From JBFAPK01 sp040676675 (lineage in GTDB: Bacteria > Actinomycetota > Actinomycetes > Mycobacteriales > Micromonosporaceae), in contig NZ_JBFAPK010000008.1 of assembly GCF_040676675.1 (NCBI RefSeq), forward strand, positions 124,001 through 188,000: a stretch of DNA of 64,000 bases, in the 5' to 3' direction. The translations under genes and the position numbers were made by a program. Of this stretch, positions 34,535 to 43,978 are shown one piece after another (within the stretch, counting starts at the first letter, position 1; every line of letters begins with the position of its first letter). The notes below the pieces were generated by a model. It was not told where the DNA came from and did not search any database. It was given only the letters and a program-made list of their open reading frames with translations.

Positions 34535-35465
34535 CCAGAGCGCCACGGCGGCGCGCCCGGAGACGGGCGCGCCGCTCGCCGCCCGCGCCGACGCCGCCGG
34601 CCTCGGCCGGCTGCGCGCGGCGGGCTTCCTGGCGCCGAGCATGGCGCTCATCGCGCTCTTCCTGGTCGTACCGGCGCTCTGGACCATCTGGCTCGGCGTC
34701 ACCAACTACCGGCTCACCGGCATCGCCGCCGCCGCGCCCCAGGTGGTGGGCCTCGACAACTTCACCACCGCGCTCGGCGACGAGCGGTTCCGCGGCTCGC
34801 TGCTGCTGACCCTGGAGTTCGTGCTCGGCTCCGCGGTGATCGGCCAGGCCGGGCTCGGCTTCGCGATCGCCTGGGTGCTGCGCGACCGGCACGGCGCGCT
34901 GCGCCGGATCGTCGAGGCGTTCGTTCTGCTCGCCTGGATCCTGCCCAGCTCGGTGGTGGCCTTCCTCTGGATCGCCCTGCTCGACCGCGACGGCGGCACC
35001 CTCAACGCGCTGCTCGGCATCCCCGGCACCGCCTGGCTGCTCGACCACCCGATGCTGTCGATCATCGCGTTCAACACCTGGCGCGGGGCCGCCTTCTCGA
35101 TGATGCTCTACGGCGCCGCGCTGCAGAACGTCCCGCCGTCGCACCTGGAGACCGCCCGGCTGGCCGGCGCGTCCGGGTGGCAGCAGCTGCGGGACGTGGT
35201 CTTCCCGCGCATCCGCGGCCACGTGCTGACCAACCTGCTGCTGATCAGCCTCTGGACGTTCAACGACTTCACCCCCTTTCTGATCACGGCGGGCGGGCCG
35301 GAGCAGCGGTCGGAGACGCTGCCCGTCTACGTCTACAAGATCGCCCTCTCCGGCGGGGAACTCGGCTTCGGGGCGGCGATCTCGTTCATCATGCTGCTGA
35401 TCAACCTCGTCATCGCCCTGGTGTACCTGCGTACCCTCGGGCAGCGCCAGGAGTCGCGCCCATGA
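34509..35465 (+). CDS. Sugar ABC transporter permease (MalF-like)
   Basis: 318 residues from a GTG at 34509 overlapping the binding-protein gene by 26 bases. Six TM helices follow a disordered N-terminus of about 35 residues (APSMALIALFLVVPALWTIW is TM1). The EAA loop HLETARLAGASGWQQLRDVV is in the expected position before the last helices. It forms the heterodimeric channel with the next gene product. The deep overlap makes the two genes translationally coupled. Confidence 0.9.
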   Translation: MVQVTSPPDQSATAARPETGAPLAARADAAGLGRLRAAGFLAPSMALIALFLVVPALWTIWLGVTNYRLTGIAAAAPQVVGLDNFTTALGDERFRGSLLLTLEFVLGSAVIGQAGLGFAIAWVLRDRHGALRRIVEAFVLLAWILPSSVVAFLWIALLDRDGGTLNALLGIPGTAWLLDHPMLSIIAFNTWRGAAFSMMLYGAALQNVPPSHLETARLAGASGWQQLRDVVFPRIRGHVLTNLLLISLWTFNDFTPFLITAGGPEQRSETLPVYVYKIALSGGELGFGAAISFIMLLINLVIALVYLRTLGQRQESRP

Positions 35466-36298
35466 CCGGATCCGCGCCGCTGTGGCGCCTCGCGCTCGGC
35501 CGGATCGGCCGCTACACCTTCGTCTCCGCGGTGCTCGGCTTCTTCGCCCTGCCGCTGCTCTGGCTGGCCACCGCGCCGTTCGACCGCGAGCCGACCATCA
35601 CCGCGTCGCTGCCGCGGTTCACCCTCGACAACTTCCGGCTGCTGCTGGACAACCCGTACGCGATCCAGTCCCTGGTCAACTCGGTCTACCTGGCGGCCGG
35701 TACCGCCGCGCTGGTGGTCGTCTTCGCCGCGCTGGCCGCGTACGCGCTCAGCCGGGTACGCCTGCCCGGGCGGGACGCGCTGCTCTACGGGCTGCTGCTG
35801 CTCTCCTCCATCGTCACCGGTACCGCCACCATGGTGCCGCTGTTCGAGCTGGCCTTCCGGCTGACCCTGATCGACTCCCGGCTCGGCGTGGTGCTCGTCA
35901 TGACCGGCGGCCTGCTACCGGCGGCGATCTTCATCCTGAAGGACTTCATGGACGCCACCCCGACCTCGTACGAGGAGTCGGCGCGCGTCTTCGGGGCGAG
36001 CCCGCTGCAGATCGTGCGGCACATCGTCGTACCGGTGGTCCGCCCCGGGCTCGCCACCGTGGCGGTCTGGGCGGTCGCCAACGTCTGGGGCAACTTCCTC
36101 GTACCGTTCCTGCTGCTGCGCGGCCCGGACAAGGCGCCGGCAGCGGTGATCATGTACACCCTCTACACCGAGGGCGGCCAGGCGGACCTCGCCCTGCTCT
36201 CCACCTTCTCCCTGCTCTACTCGCTGCCGGTGGTGCTCATGTTCGTCTTCGTCAGCACCCGGTACGGCTTCCGCTTCCACGGAGGGATCAAGCGCTAA
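35462..36298 (+). CDS. Sugar ABC transporter permease (MalG-like)
   Basis: 278 residues from an ATG at 35462 (ATGA overlap). Six TM helices; the EAA loop reads SYEESARVFGASPLQIVRHI, preceded by LLPAAIFILKDFMDATPT as in MalG-type permeases. The C-terminus ends RYGFRFHGGIKR. It pairs with the upstream permease. The following ATPase begins on the base right after its stop, which supports a dedicated complete importer. Confidence 0.9.
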   Translation: MTGSAPLWRLALGRIGRYTFVSAVLGFFALPLLWLATAPFDREPTITASLPRFTLDNFRLLLDNPYAIQSLVNSVYLAAGTAALVVVFAALAAYALSRVRLPGRDALLYGLLLLSSIVTGTATMVPLFELAFRLTLIDSRLGVVLVMTGGLLPAAIFILKDFMDATPTSYEESARVFGASPLQIVRHIVVPVVRPGLATVAVWAVANVWGNFLVPFLLLRGPDKAPAAVIMYTLYTEGGQADLALLSTFSLLYSLPVVLMFVFVSTRYGFRFHGGIKR

Positions 36299-37426
36299 AT
36301 GGCCGCCATCACCATGAGCGGGCTCACCAAGGTGTATCCCGGCGGGGTCCGCGCCCTCGACGCCCTCGACCTGACCATCGCCGACGGCGAGTTCTTCGCG
36401 CTGCTCGGCCCCTCCGGCTGCGGCAAGACCACGCTGCTGCGCACCATCGCCGGGCTGGAGGTCGCCACCGGCGGTACCGTCGCCATCGGCGAGCGCGATG
36501 TGACCACCCTGCAACCCGGCCGCCGCGACGTCGCCATGGTCTTCCAGGACTACGCGCTCTTCCCGCACATGAGCGTGCGCGACAACATCGCCTATCCGCT
36601 GCGGATCAAGAAGGTGGGCCGCTCGGCGCGCGCCGCCAAGGCCACCGAGACCGCCGAGGAGCTCGGCCTCGCCGCGCTGCTCGAACGCCGGCCGGGGCAG
36701 CTCTCCGGCGGCCAGCAGCAGCGGGTGGCGCTGGCCCGCGCCATGGCCTGCCACCCGCAGGTCTTCCTCCTCGACGAGCCGCTGTCCAACCTGGACGCCC
36801 GGATGCGGTTGGAGGCGCGTACCTTCCTCAAGCGGCTGCAACGCGAACTCGGCGTCACCACGGTCTTCGTCACCCACGACCAGTCCGAGGCGCTCGCCCT
36901 GGCCGACCGGATCGCGGTGATGGAGGGCGGGCGGATCCGCCAGGTCGGCACCCCTGTCGAGGTCTTCCGCCGCCCGGCCAACACCTTCGTCGCCGGCTTC
37001 ATCGGCTCCACGCCGATGAACCTGCTCGACGCCGAGGTGGTCAACGGCCGGCTCGCCGTCGCCGGGGTCCGGCTGGACCTGCCCGAGTCCGCGCACGGTC
37101 AGGTCGCCGACGGCGAGTCGGTGGTGTACGGCGTGCGCCCCGAGTACCTGGACTACTCGGCCGCGCCGGTCGAGGGCGCCCTGAGCGGCCGGGTCGTGGT
37201 GGTCGAGCACCTCGGCAGCCACTCGCTGGTCTCGCTCGACCTGCCCGTACCCGACGGCGATGGGCCGGGCGAGGGCCCGGGCGGCGGCCTCCAGGTGGTC
37301 GTACCGGAGGGCGAGGAGCCCGCGCCCGGCGACACCGGCTGGGTACGGCCGCGCCCAGGCCGGGCCCTGCTCTACCGGGACGGCGAACTCGTCGGCGCCC
37401 CCAGCCCCGCGGCGGTGGCCGCGTGA
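36299..37426 (+). CDS. Sugar ABC transporter ATP-binding protein (MsmK/UgpC-like)
   Basis: 375 residues, starting immediately after the permease stop. The ATPase domain has Walker A GPSGCGKTT, signature LSGGQQQRVALARAM, Walker B VFLLDEPLSNLD and the MalK-type FIGSTPMNLLDAEV junction. The C-terminal TOBE region (about 235-375) contains a Gly/Glu-rich insertion near residues 315-335. Having its own ATPase inside the operon is unusual for actinobacterial sugar importers, which mostly share a common MsiK. Confidence 0.9.
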   Translation: MAAITMSGLTKVYPGGVRALDALDLTIADGEFFALLGPSGCGKTTLLRTIAGLEVATGGTVAIGERDVTTLQPGRRDVAMVFQDYALFPHMSVRDNIAYPLRIKKVGRSARAAKATETAEELGLAALLERRPGQLSGGQQQRVALARAMACHPQVFLLDEPLSNLDARMRLEARTFLKRLQRELGVTTVFVTHDQSEALALADRIAVMEGGRIRQVGTPVEVFRRPANTFVAGFIGSTPMNLLDAEVVNGRLAVAGVRLDLPESAHGQVADGESVVYGVRPEYLDYSAAPVEGALSGRVVVVEHLGSHSLVSLDLPVPDGDGPGEGPGGGLQVVVPEGEEPAPGDTGWVRPRPGRALLYRDGELVGAPSPAAVAA

Positions 37427-38724
37427 GCGCCCCGGTCCCCGACGGCGGCGGTCTGAGCACCGGCGGCGCCGGCGGCCCGGTCCCCGGCGGGGTGGGCGCC
37501 GGCGGGCGGACCGTGCACCGGGGCCGGTGGAGCATGGACGACCGGGCGGCCGAGGTGATGCGTCCGCTGCCGGTTCCCGTCGGCGCCGGTACCGCCGCGC
37601 TGACCGTGCGGCTGGACTACCCCCGCGACGCCGGCGTGCTCGACCTCGGCTGCTGGGGGCCGGCCGGGTTCCGTGGCTGGTCCGGCGGCGCCCGCGACGG
37701 CTTCACCATCACCCCGGACTGGGCCACTCCCGGCTACCTCGCCGGCGAGTTGGAACCGGGGGAGTGGCAGGTCATGCTGCGCCTGCACCGGGTTCCGCCG
37801 CAGGGGCTGGAGTTCGAGGTCGTCGCCACGACGAGCGGGACCGTACCGCCCCGGCCGGCCGCCCCGCCGGAGCCGCCGCGCCCGCACCGGGCACCCCGGC
37901 GCGAGCTGCCGGCCGTGGACGGGTTGCACTGGCTCGCCGGGGACCTGCACGCGCACACCGTGCACAGCGACGGCGCCGCCACGCCGTCCGAACTGGCCGC
38001 GCTCGCCGCCGGGCGGGGCCTGGACTTCCTCGCCGTCACCGACCACAACACCGTCAGCCACCACCCCGAGCTGCCCGGCGTCGGCGCCCGGTACGGCATC
38101 ACGCTGGTACCGGGGCAGGAGGTGACCACCGACCGGGGCCACGCCAACGTCTTCGGCCCGGTCGGCTGGGTCGACTTCCGCCGGCCGGCCGACGAGTGGC
38201 TGGCCAGCGCCGAGCGCGACGGCGGGCTCATGTCGGTCAACCATCCGCTCGGCGGCGACTGCGCCTGGCGGCAGCCGCTGCGCCGCCGGCCGCGGCTGGC
38301 CGAGGTCTGGCACTCCGGCTGGTGGGACCGGACCTGGGGCGCGCCGCTGGCCTGGGCGCAGGCGTGGCGGCCGGACGTGATCCCGGTCGGCGGCAGCGAC
38401 TACCACCGGCGCGGCGACGACGCCCCGCCCGGCGCCCCCACCACCTGGGTCCTCGCCGAGGCGGAGCCCGGGGACAGCGCCGCCGTGGCGCCCGTGCTCG
38501 ACGCGCTGGCCGCCGGCCGTACCGCCATCTCGGCCGGACCGGACGCGGCCCTGCTGCTGCGGCTCGGCGACGAGCTGCTCGCCCTCGACGCCGACGGCGC
38601 GGTGCTGGTCTACCCGGACGGCAGCCGGCGGGTGGTGCGGGGCGACCGGCGGCTGCTCCCCGCCCAGGACGGCCTGCACCTGCTGGAATCGCACCGGACC
38701 GAGGTGATCGCGCTGTGTCGCTGA
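37423..38724 (+). CDS. CehA/McbA family PHP-domain metallohydrolase
   Basis: 433 residues from a GTG at 37423 (GTGA overlap with the ATPase). The N-terminal 150 residues form a carbohydrate-binding-like beta domain (DAGVLDLGCWGPAGFRGW). The PHP domain follows with metal ligands in GDLHAHTVHSDG, FLAVTDHNTVSHH, GQEVTTDRGHANVFGP and VGGSDYHRRGDD. CehA/McbA proteins hydrolyse phosphodiesters or esters using two or three metals. In this operon it probably trims a substituent from the imported glycan (inference). Confidence 0.82.
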   Translation: MSAPVPDGGGLSTGGAGGPVPGGVGAGGRTVHRGRWSMDDRAAEVMRPLPVPVGAGTAALTVRLDYPRDAGVLDLGCWGPAGFRGWSGGARDGFTITPDWATPGYLAGELEPGEWQVMLRLHRVPPQGLEFEVVATTSGTVPPRPAAPPEPPRPHRAPRRELPAVDGLHWLAGDLHAHTVHSDGAATPSELAALAAGRGLDFLAVTDHNTVSHHPELPGVGARYGITLVPGQEVTTDRGHANVFGPVGWVDFRRPADEWLASAERDGGLMSVNHPLGGDCAWRQPLRRRPRLAEVWHSGWWDRTWGAPLAWAQAWRPDVIPVGGSDYHRRGDDAPPGAPTTWVLAEAEPGDSAAVAPVLDALAAGRTAISAGPDAALLLRLGDELLALDADGAVLVYPDGSRRVVRGDRRLLPAQDGLHLLESHRTEVIALCR

Positions 38725-39725
38725 CCGAGCCCACCGGTAGCGCCGGAGCCGGTCCGCGTGCCGCCGGCGCCGGAGCCGATGCGCGTGCCGCCGGCCCCAC
38801 CGTGGACGGTCCGCGTGGCGGCGGCGCGTGGCGGGTCGCCAACGCCCCGGTCAACTTCGGCATCTACCGCCCCGACGGTGCGCCGCTGCCCGCCGACGAG
38901 CTGCTCGCCGGGCTCGCCGGGGCGGGGTACGCGGGGATCGACAACGGGCCGCCCGGCTACCTCGGTACCCGCGACGACCTCGCCGACCGGCTGGCGCGAC
39001 ACGGGTTGGGGCTCGCCGGCGGCTGGGTCGACCTGCGCTACGACGACCCGGACGGCTTCGCCGCCGATCTGGCCGGCCTCGACGCCGCGCTCGACCTCTT
39101 CGCGGCGGTACCGGTCGACGACGCGCGCTTCGCGCCCCGCCCCACCCTGGCCTGCCCGCCGGACCCGGCCCGCTTCGCGCGCCCCGGCATCCCGCTGGAC
39201 GCGACGCTGGGACTGCCCGCCGAGCGCTGGCCGCAGTTCGCGGACCGGATTCAGCTCGCGGCCGACCGGTGCCGGGAGCGCGGCTTCGAGCCGGCGTTCC
39301 ACTACCACCTCGGCACGTACGTGGAGACCGAGGCGGAGGTCGACCGGCTGCTCGAACTCACCGACGTCGGCGTCTGCCTGGACACCGGGCACCTGCTGCT
39401 CGCCGGGGGTGACCCGGTCGCCGCCGCCCGCCGCTGGGCCGGGCGGATCCGGCAGGTGCACCTCAAGGACGCCGACCCGGCGGTACAGACCCGGGTACGG
39501 GCCGACGGCGGCGGGCTGACCGAGATCGTCGCGGCCGGCGGCTTCTGCCGGCTCGGTACCGGCGCGGTCGACCTGCCCGGCGTGCTCTCCGCGCTGGCCG
39601 GCACCGGGTACGCCGGCTGGCTCGTCGTCGAGCAGGACGCGGCGGCCGGCCGCCGGGACGCCGACCGGATGCTCGCCGACCAGCGCGCCAACCGGGACGA
39701 GCTGGCCCGGCTGGGGGTGCGCTGA
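38715..39725 (+). CDS. Sugar phosphate isomerase/epimerase (TIM-barrel, AP-endonuclease 2 family)
   Basis: 336 residues from a GTG at 38715 that overlaps the PHP gene by 10 bases. A 40-residue Gly/Ala-rich N-terminus precedes an xylose-isomerase-like barrel: GYAGIDNGPPGYLGTRDDLA, FEPAFHYHLGTYVETE, GVCLDTGHLLLAGGDP and QVHLKDADPA, which place the metal-binding Glu, His and Asp residues. Members epimerise or isomerise keto sugars and inososes. It sits beside a Gfo/Idh oxidoreductase, a common pairing in sugar and inositol catabolism. Confidence 0.85.
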   Translation: MSLTEPTGSAGAGPRAAGAGADARAAGPTVDGPRGGGAWRVANAPVNFGIYRPDGAPLPADELLAGLAGAGYAGIDNGPPGYLGTRDDLADRLARHGLGLAGGWVDLRYDDPDGFAADLAGLDAALDLFAAVPVDDARFAPRPTLACPPDPARFARPGIPLDATLGLPAERWPQFADRIQLAADRCRERGFEPAFHYHLGTYVETEAEVDRLLELTDVGVCLDTGHLLLAGGDPVAAARRWAGRIRQVHLKDADPAVQTRVRADGGGLTEIVAAGGFCRLGTGAVDLPGVLSALAGTGYAGWLVVEQDAAAGRRDADRMLADQRANRDELARLGVR

Positions 39726-39817
39726 TGCCCGCGCCGCGACCGACCTCGGCGGTGCGACGAAGGACCCCTGACGGCGCGCCGATGGCGGCGCGGCGACGAA
39801 AGGCGGCGGTGCGCTGA
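39725..39817 (+). CDS. Possible 30-residue coupling mini-gene between isomerase and oxidoreductase
   Basis: An ATG at 39725 overlaps the upstream stop as TGATG, and its own TGA (39815-39817) overlaps the next ATG, again as TGATG. It would encode a basic peptide (MPAPRPTSAVRRRTP, then ARRRKAAVR). Both junctions carry the same GGTGCGCTGATG string, so a local duplication could also explain the arrangement. No homologue is recognised. It may serve only to carry ribosomes to the next gene. Confidence 0.3.
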   Translation: MPAPRPTSAVRRRTPDGAPMAARRRKAAVR

Positions 39818-40959
39818 TGGCGGCGGAACGGATCCGGGTCGCGGTGGCCGGGCTCGGCGTCATCGCCCGCACCGTCCACCTTCCGCTGCTGGAGCGCCGC
39901 GCCGACCTCTTCGAGGTGGTCGCCGTCGCCGACCTCTCCGCCACCCGCGCCGCCGAGCTGGGCGCCCGGTACGGCGTCGCACCGGACCGCCGCCACACCG
40001 ACGTGACCGCGCTGCTCGACGCGGGCGGCTTCGACGCGTTGCTGCTGCTCACCACCGGTTCGCACGGCGAGCTGGCCGCCGCCGCGCTGCGCCGGGGGAT
40101 CCCGGTGCTGGTCGAGAAGCCGCTGGCGTACACCGTCGCCGAGACCGAGGAACTGGCCCGGCTCGCGGCCGGCGGAGCGCGGCTGATGGTCGGGTACATG
40201 AAGCAGTACGACCCGGCCGTGACCGAGCTGCGCCGCCGGCTCGACGAGATCGGCGGCGCGGCGGCGGTACACGCCGTGGACGTGACCGTGCTGCACCCCA
40301 GCGGCGACGCGCAGCTCGCCTTCGCGCACCTGCCGCCCGCACCGGCGGACCTGCCCGCCGCCGAGGTGGACCGGCTGCGGCGGGCCGACGACGCGCTGCT
40401 GCGCGCGGCGATCGGCGCCGATCCCCGGGCCCGGGCGCTCTACCAGATCCTGGTCAACAGCGTCTCGCACGATCTCTCCCTGCTCCGGCTGCTCACGGGC
40501 GCGCCCGCCACCGTCGACCACGTCGCCACCTGGCGGACGCCGGCCGCCGCCGGCGGCGAGCCCTCGGTCGACGCGCGCGGCGGGCTGCCCGGCGGAGCCC
40601 GGTACGCCATCGGCTGGCACTACCTGCCGGACTACCCCGGCTACCGGGAGACCGTCGCCGTGCACCACGCGCGCGGCTCGTTCGAGCTGGTCTTCCCCTC
40701 GCCGTACCTGCTCGCCGCGCCGACCGTGCTGACCGTGCTCGACGAACGGGGCGGGGTGCGGCGGCGGGCGGAGTTCAGCGCCGGGACGACCGGCTTCGAA
40801 CGGCAGCTGGTGGCGTTCCACGCCATGGTCACCGACGGCACGCCGCCGCACACCGGGGTTCCGGGCGGTACGGCCGACATCGCGACGAGTCAACGGATGG
40901 TCCGCCGCTTCGGCACGCTCGCCGGGGTGGCGGTTGGGGGAGAGGCGGCCCAGGCATGA
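39817..40959 (+). CDS. Gfo/Idh/MocA family oxidoreductase
   Basis: 380 residues. The ATG at 39817 lies at a TGATG junction. The N-terminal Rossmann domain starts RVAVAGLGVIARTVHLPLL, and the family fingerprint VLVEKPLAYTVAETEELAR is at about residue 95. The C-terminal domain contains the active-site region VNSVSHDLSLLRLLTG with a His. Such enzymes oxidise or reduce sugars and inositols with NAD(P). In this operon it probably acts with the TIM-barrel isomerase on the released sugar. Confidence 0.88.
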   Translation: MAAERIRVAVAGLGVIARTVHLPLLERRADLFEVVAVADLSATRAAELGARYGVAPDRRHTDVTALLDAGGFDALLLLTTGSHGELAAAALRRGIPVLVEKPLAYTVAETEELARLAAGGARLMVGYMKQYDPAVTELRRRLDEIGGAAAVHAVDVTVLHPSGDAQLAFAHLPPAPADLPAAEVDRLRRADDALLRAAIGADPRARALYQILVNSVSHDLSLLRLLTGAPATVDHVATWRTPAAAGGEPSVDARGGLPGGARYAIGWHYLPDYPGYRETVAVHHARGSFELVFPSPYLLAAPTVLTVLDERGGVRRRAEFSAGTTGFERQLVAFHAMVTDGTPPHTGVPGGTADIATSQRMVRRFGTLAGVAVGGEAAQA

Positions 40960-43844
40960 CCGACACCGAGATCGCCGGCACCGGGACCGGCGCCGGATTC
41001 GGCGGTACCGAGATCATCGTGGTGCCGCACACGCACTGGGACCGCGAGTGGTACGAGCCGTTCCAGCGGTTCCGGTTCCGCCTGGTGGCGCTCCTGGACG
41101 AGGTGCTGGAGCGGATGGACCGCGACCCGCGGCAGCGCTTCACCCTCGACGGTCAGCTCGCCGCCGTCGACGACTACCTCGAGGTACGCCCCGAGCGGCG
41201 CCCGCTGGTGGAGTCCCTGGTCCGCTCCGGACGGCTCGCCGTCGGCCCGTGGCAGATCCTGCTCGACGAGTTCCTCTGCTCCGGCGAGAACGTGGTGCGC
41301 AACCTGGAGCGGGGAATCCGGCGCTCGGCCGAGCTGGGCGACACCATGCCCGTCGGCTACCTGCCCGACATGTTCGGCCACATCGCGCAGATGCCGCAGA
41401 TCCTCGCCGGTGCCGGGCTCGCGCACGCCTGCGTCTTCCGCGGCGTCCCCGACCGGGTACGCCGGCACGCGTTCGCCTGGGTCGCCCCGGACGGTACCGC
41501 GATCCGCACCGAGTACCTGCCCGGCGGGTACGGCAACGCGGCCGGCCTGGTCGACAACCCGGCGCTGGTCGGCCGCCGCGCCGCCGACCTCGCCGGACGG
41601 CTCGCCGCCTGGCGTGACCCCGGCACGTCCGCCGGCCCGATGCTCGCCATGTACGGCACCGACCACGCCGCGCCCGCGCCCGACGCCCCCGACCTGCTCG
41701 CCGACGCGGTCGCCGAATCCGGCGTACGGCTGCGGCTCGGCACGCTCACCGACTACTTCGTCACCCAGCCGACCGAGGTGGCCGGGTTGCCGGAGGTGCG
41801 GGGCGAACTGCGCTCGCACGCCCGGGCGAACATCCTGCCCGGCGTCTACTCGGTACGCGCGCACCTCAAGCGGGAGATGGGCCGGGCCGAGCGGCGGGTC
41901 GAGCGGTACGCCGAGCCGCTCGCGGCCCTCTACCACGACGCGACCGTCCAGCGCTTCCTGGAGATGGCCTGGACCCGGCTGATCGACGCGAGCTGCCACG
42001 ACTCGGTCACCGGATGCGGCTGCGACGAGACCGCCCAGCAGGTGGCGGTCCGTATCGCGGAGGCCGACCAGCTCGGCCGGGCGGTCTGCGACCTGGTCGG
42101 CGCCCGGCTGGCCGGCGCGGTACCGAACGACGGGTACCTGGTGTTCAACCCGACGCCGCTGCCCCGCACCGCGCTGGTGCGGCTCGACGTACCGGTGCCG
42201 CCGGCCGCCGGTACGCCCGGCGGGCCCGCCGTCGACGACGAGCCGATCGGGCTGCGCGGCGGCGACGGGCGGATCGTGCCGGCGCAGACCCTCAGCAGCG
42301 CCGCGACGCTGCTGGCCGACGACCGGTTCGAGGCGACCGCGCTGAACACCATGCTCGCCCGGGTGCACGGCGTCGAGCTGTACGGGCAGGAGATCACCGC
42401 CTGGGAACTCGACGAGGCGGACGCGACGCTGACCTTCCACGTCGCCCGGCACGGCGATCCCGGCTTCGACGTGGCCGAGGTCCGGGCCGCCCTGGCCGAC
42501 GCGGTGACCCGCGAGCCGTCCCGGCGCTGGCGGGTGCGGATCCTCGCGGCGCCGCGCCGTACCGTCGCGGCCCTGGTCGAGGTGCCCGCGCTCGGGCACG
42601 CGAGCCTGCGCCCGGTCCGGCTGCCCGGCACCGCAGAGCCCTCGCTGCCCGACCCCGCCGCGATCTCCGCCTACTCGTCGGCGCTGGTGATCGCCCCGGA
42701 TCCGGTCACCGCCGACGGGCGCGTCCTCGACAACGGGCTGCTCCGGGTCGAGGTCGGCGACGACGGTACGTTCCGGTTGCGCGGTCGCGACGGCGTCGAG
42801 GTCGACGGGCTGGGCCGGATCGTGGACGGCGGCGACGTCGGCGACACCTACAACTACGCGCCGCCCGCCGTGGACCTGCTGGTCGACAAGCCCGTGTCGG
42901 TGCGGGCGACGGTACGGCACGCCGGGCCGGCGCTCGCCGTGGTCGAGGTGCACCGGGAGTACCGCTGGCCCGGCGCCGCCGAGGTCGAGGTGGGGGCCCG
43001 CTCGGCGCGTACCGAGGCGGTGACCGTGGCGACCCGGCTGGAGCTGCGCGCCGGCGAACCGTTCCTGCGGGTACGCCTCGACTTCGACAACCGCTGCGAC
43101 GACCACCGGGTGCGGGTGCACCTGCCGCTGCCGTCGCCCGCCACCTCCTCGTACGCCGAGGGGCAGTTCGCGGTGGTCGAGCGCGGCCTGACCGCCGAGG
43201 GCGGCTTCACCGAGGTGCCGCTGCCGACCTTCCCCGCCTCGGGGTTCGTGGCGGCCGGCGGCGCCACGGGCTCGCTGGCCGTGCTGCTCACCCAGCCGAG
43301 CGAGTACGAGCTGGTCGACGACGGCCGCGAGCTGGCCCTGACCGTGCTGCGCGCGGTCGGCATGCTCTCCCGCAACCGGCACGTGCTGCGGGACGAACCG
43401 GCCGGGCCCCAGGTGCCGACCCCGCAGGCGCAGTGCCGCGGCGAGCGTACGGTCGAGTTCGCGCTGCTGCCGTTCGCCGGTGCCTGGCACACGGCCGGCG
43501 TACCGGCGGCGGCCGAGGCGTACCGGCACGAACCGCTCGCCTTCCCGGGCACCGCGCCGGTCGACGCGCCGCTGCCGCCGGCCGTGACCGGGGTCGAGGT
43601 CACCGGCGAGGGGGTGGCGCTGACCAGCCTGCGCGACCGGGACGGCCTGGTCGAGCTGCGGGTCGTCGCCGAGCACCCGGCACCGACGGTCGCCACCGTC
43701 GGTGCCGGCCGTCCGCTGCTCGGCGCGTGGCGGGCCGACCTGCTCGGGCGCCGGGGCGAGGAGCTGTCCATCGTCGACGACGCGGTACGGCTGCCGCTGC
43801 GACCGTGGGAGATCGCCACCGTCCAGTTGCGACTCGGCGGGTGA
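40956..43844 (+). CDS. Glycoside hydrolase family 38 alpha-mannosidase
   Basis: 962 residues from an ATG at 40956 (ATGA overlap). The GH38 catalytic domain (about 20-290) starts IIVVPHTHWDREWYEPFQRF, whose His/Asp pair binds zinc, and carries the nucleophile Asp in PVGYLPDMFGHIAQMPQIL. The middle three-helix domain has CHDSVTGCGCDETAQQV, and a beta-rich C-terminal region completes the fold. There is no signal peptide, so it is cytosolic and acts on imported alpha-mannosides, releasing mannose for the upstream oxidoreductase and isomerase. It is the last gene of the operon. Confidence 0.92.
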   Translation: MTDTEIAGTGTGAGFGGTEIIVVPHTHWDREWYEPFQRFRFRLVALLDEVLERMDRDPRQRFTLDGQLAAVDDYLEVRPERRPLVESLVRSGRLAVGPWQILLDEFLCSGENVVRNLERGIRRSAELGDTMPVGYLPDMFGHIAQMPQILAGAGLAHACVFRGVPDRVRRHAFAWVAPDGTAIRTEYLPGGYGNAAGLVDNPALVGRRAADLAGRLAAWRDPGTSAGPMLAMYGTDHAAPAPDAPDLLADAVAESGVRLRLGTLTDYFVTQPTEVAGLPEVRGELRSHARANILPGVYSVRAHLKREMGRAERRVERYAEPLAALYHDATVQRFLEMAWTRLIDASCHDSVTGCGCDETAQQVAVRIAEADQLGRAVCDLVGARLAGAVPNDGYLVFNPTPLPRTALVRLDVPVPPAAGTPGGPAVDDEPIGLRGGDGRIVPAQTLSSAATLLADDRFEATALNTMLARVHGVELYGQEITAWELDEADATLTFHVARHGDPGFDVAEVRAALADAVTREPSRRWRVRILAAPRRTVAALVEVPALGHASLRPVRLPGTAEPSLPDPAAISAYSSALVIAPDPVTADGRVLDNGLLRVEVGDDGTFRLRGRDGVEVDGLGRIVDGGDVGDTYNYAPPAVDLLVDKPVSVRATVRHAGPALAVVEVHREYRWPGAAEVEVGARSARTEAVTVATRLELRAGEPFLRVRLDFDNRCDDHRVRVHLPLPSPATSSYAEGQFAVVERGLTAEGGFTEVPLPTFPASGFVAAGGATGSLAVLLTQPSEYELVDDGRELALTVLRAVGMLSRNRHVLRDEPAGPQVPTPQAQCRGERTVEFALLPFAGAWHTAGVPAAAEAYRHEPLAFPGTAPVDAPLPPAVTGVEVTGEGVALTSLRDRDGLVELRVVAEHPAPTVATVGAGRPLLGAWRADLLGRRGEELSIVDDAVRLPLRPWEIATVQLRLGG

Positions 43845-43908
43845 CCGGCCACCGGGTACCGACAAACCGGCCTGGCAAATATGCGCACACGTCGACGCAC
43901 AGGACGCG

Positions 43909-43936
43909 TTGCCCGTCCGGACGCAGCTGTTAGCGT
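43909..43936 (+). promoter_or_regulatory. Promoter of the fulvocin C-related gene
   Basis: TTGCCC (43909-43914), a 16-base spacer and TAGCGT (43931-43936). The blocks TGCCCGT, CGGACGC and TAGCGTCA here recur in the same order before the Cys-rich peptide gene at 55187. Confidence 0.5.
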
Positions 43937-43978
43937 CAATTTCCGTTGAACGCCTAAGGCGATGACGGGGAGGGCCGC

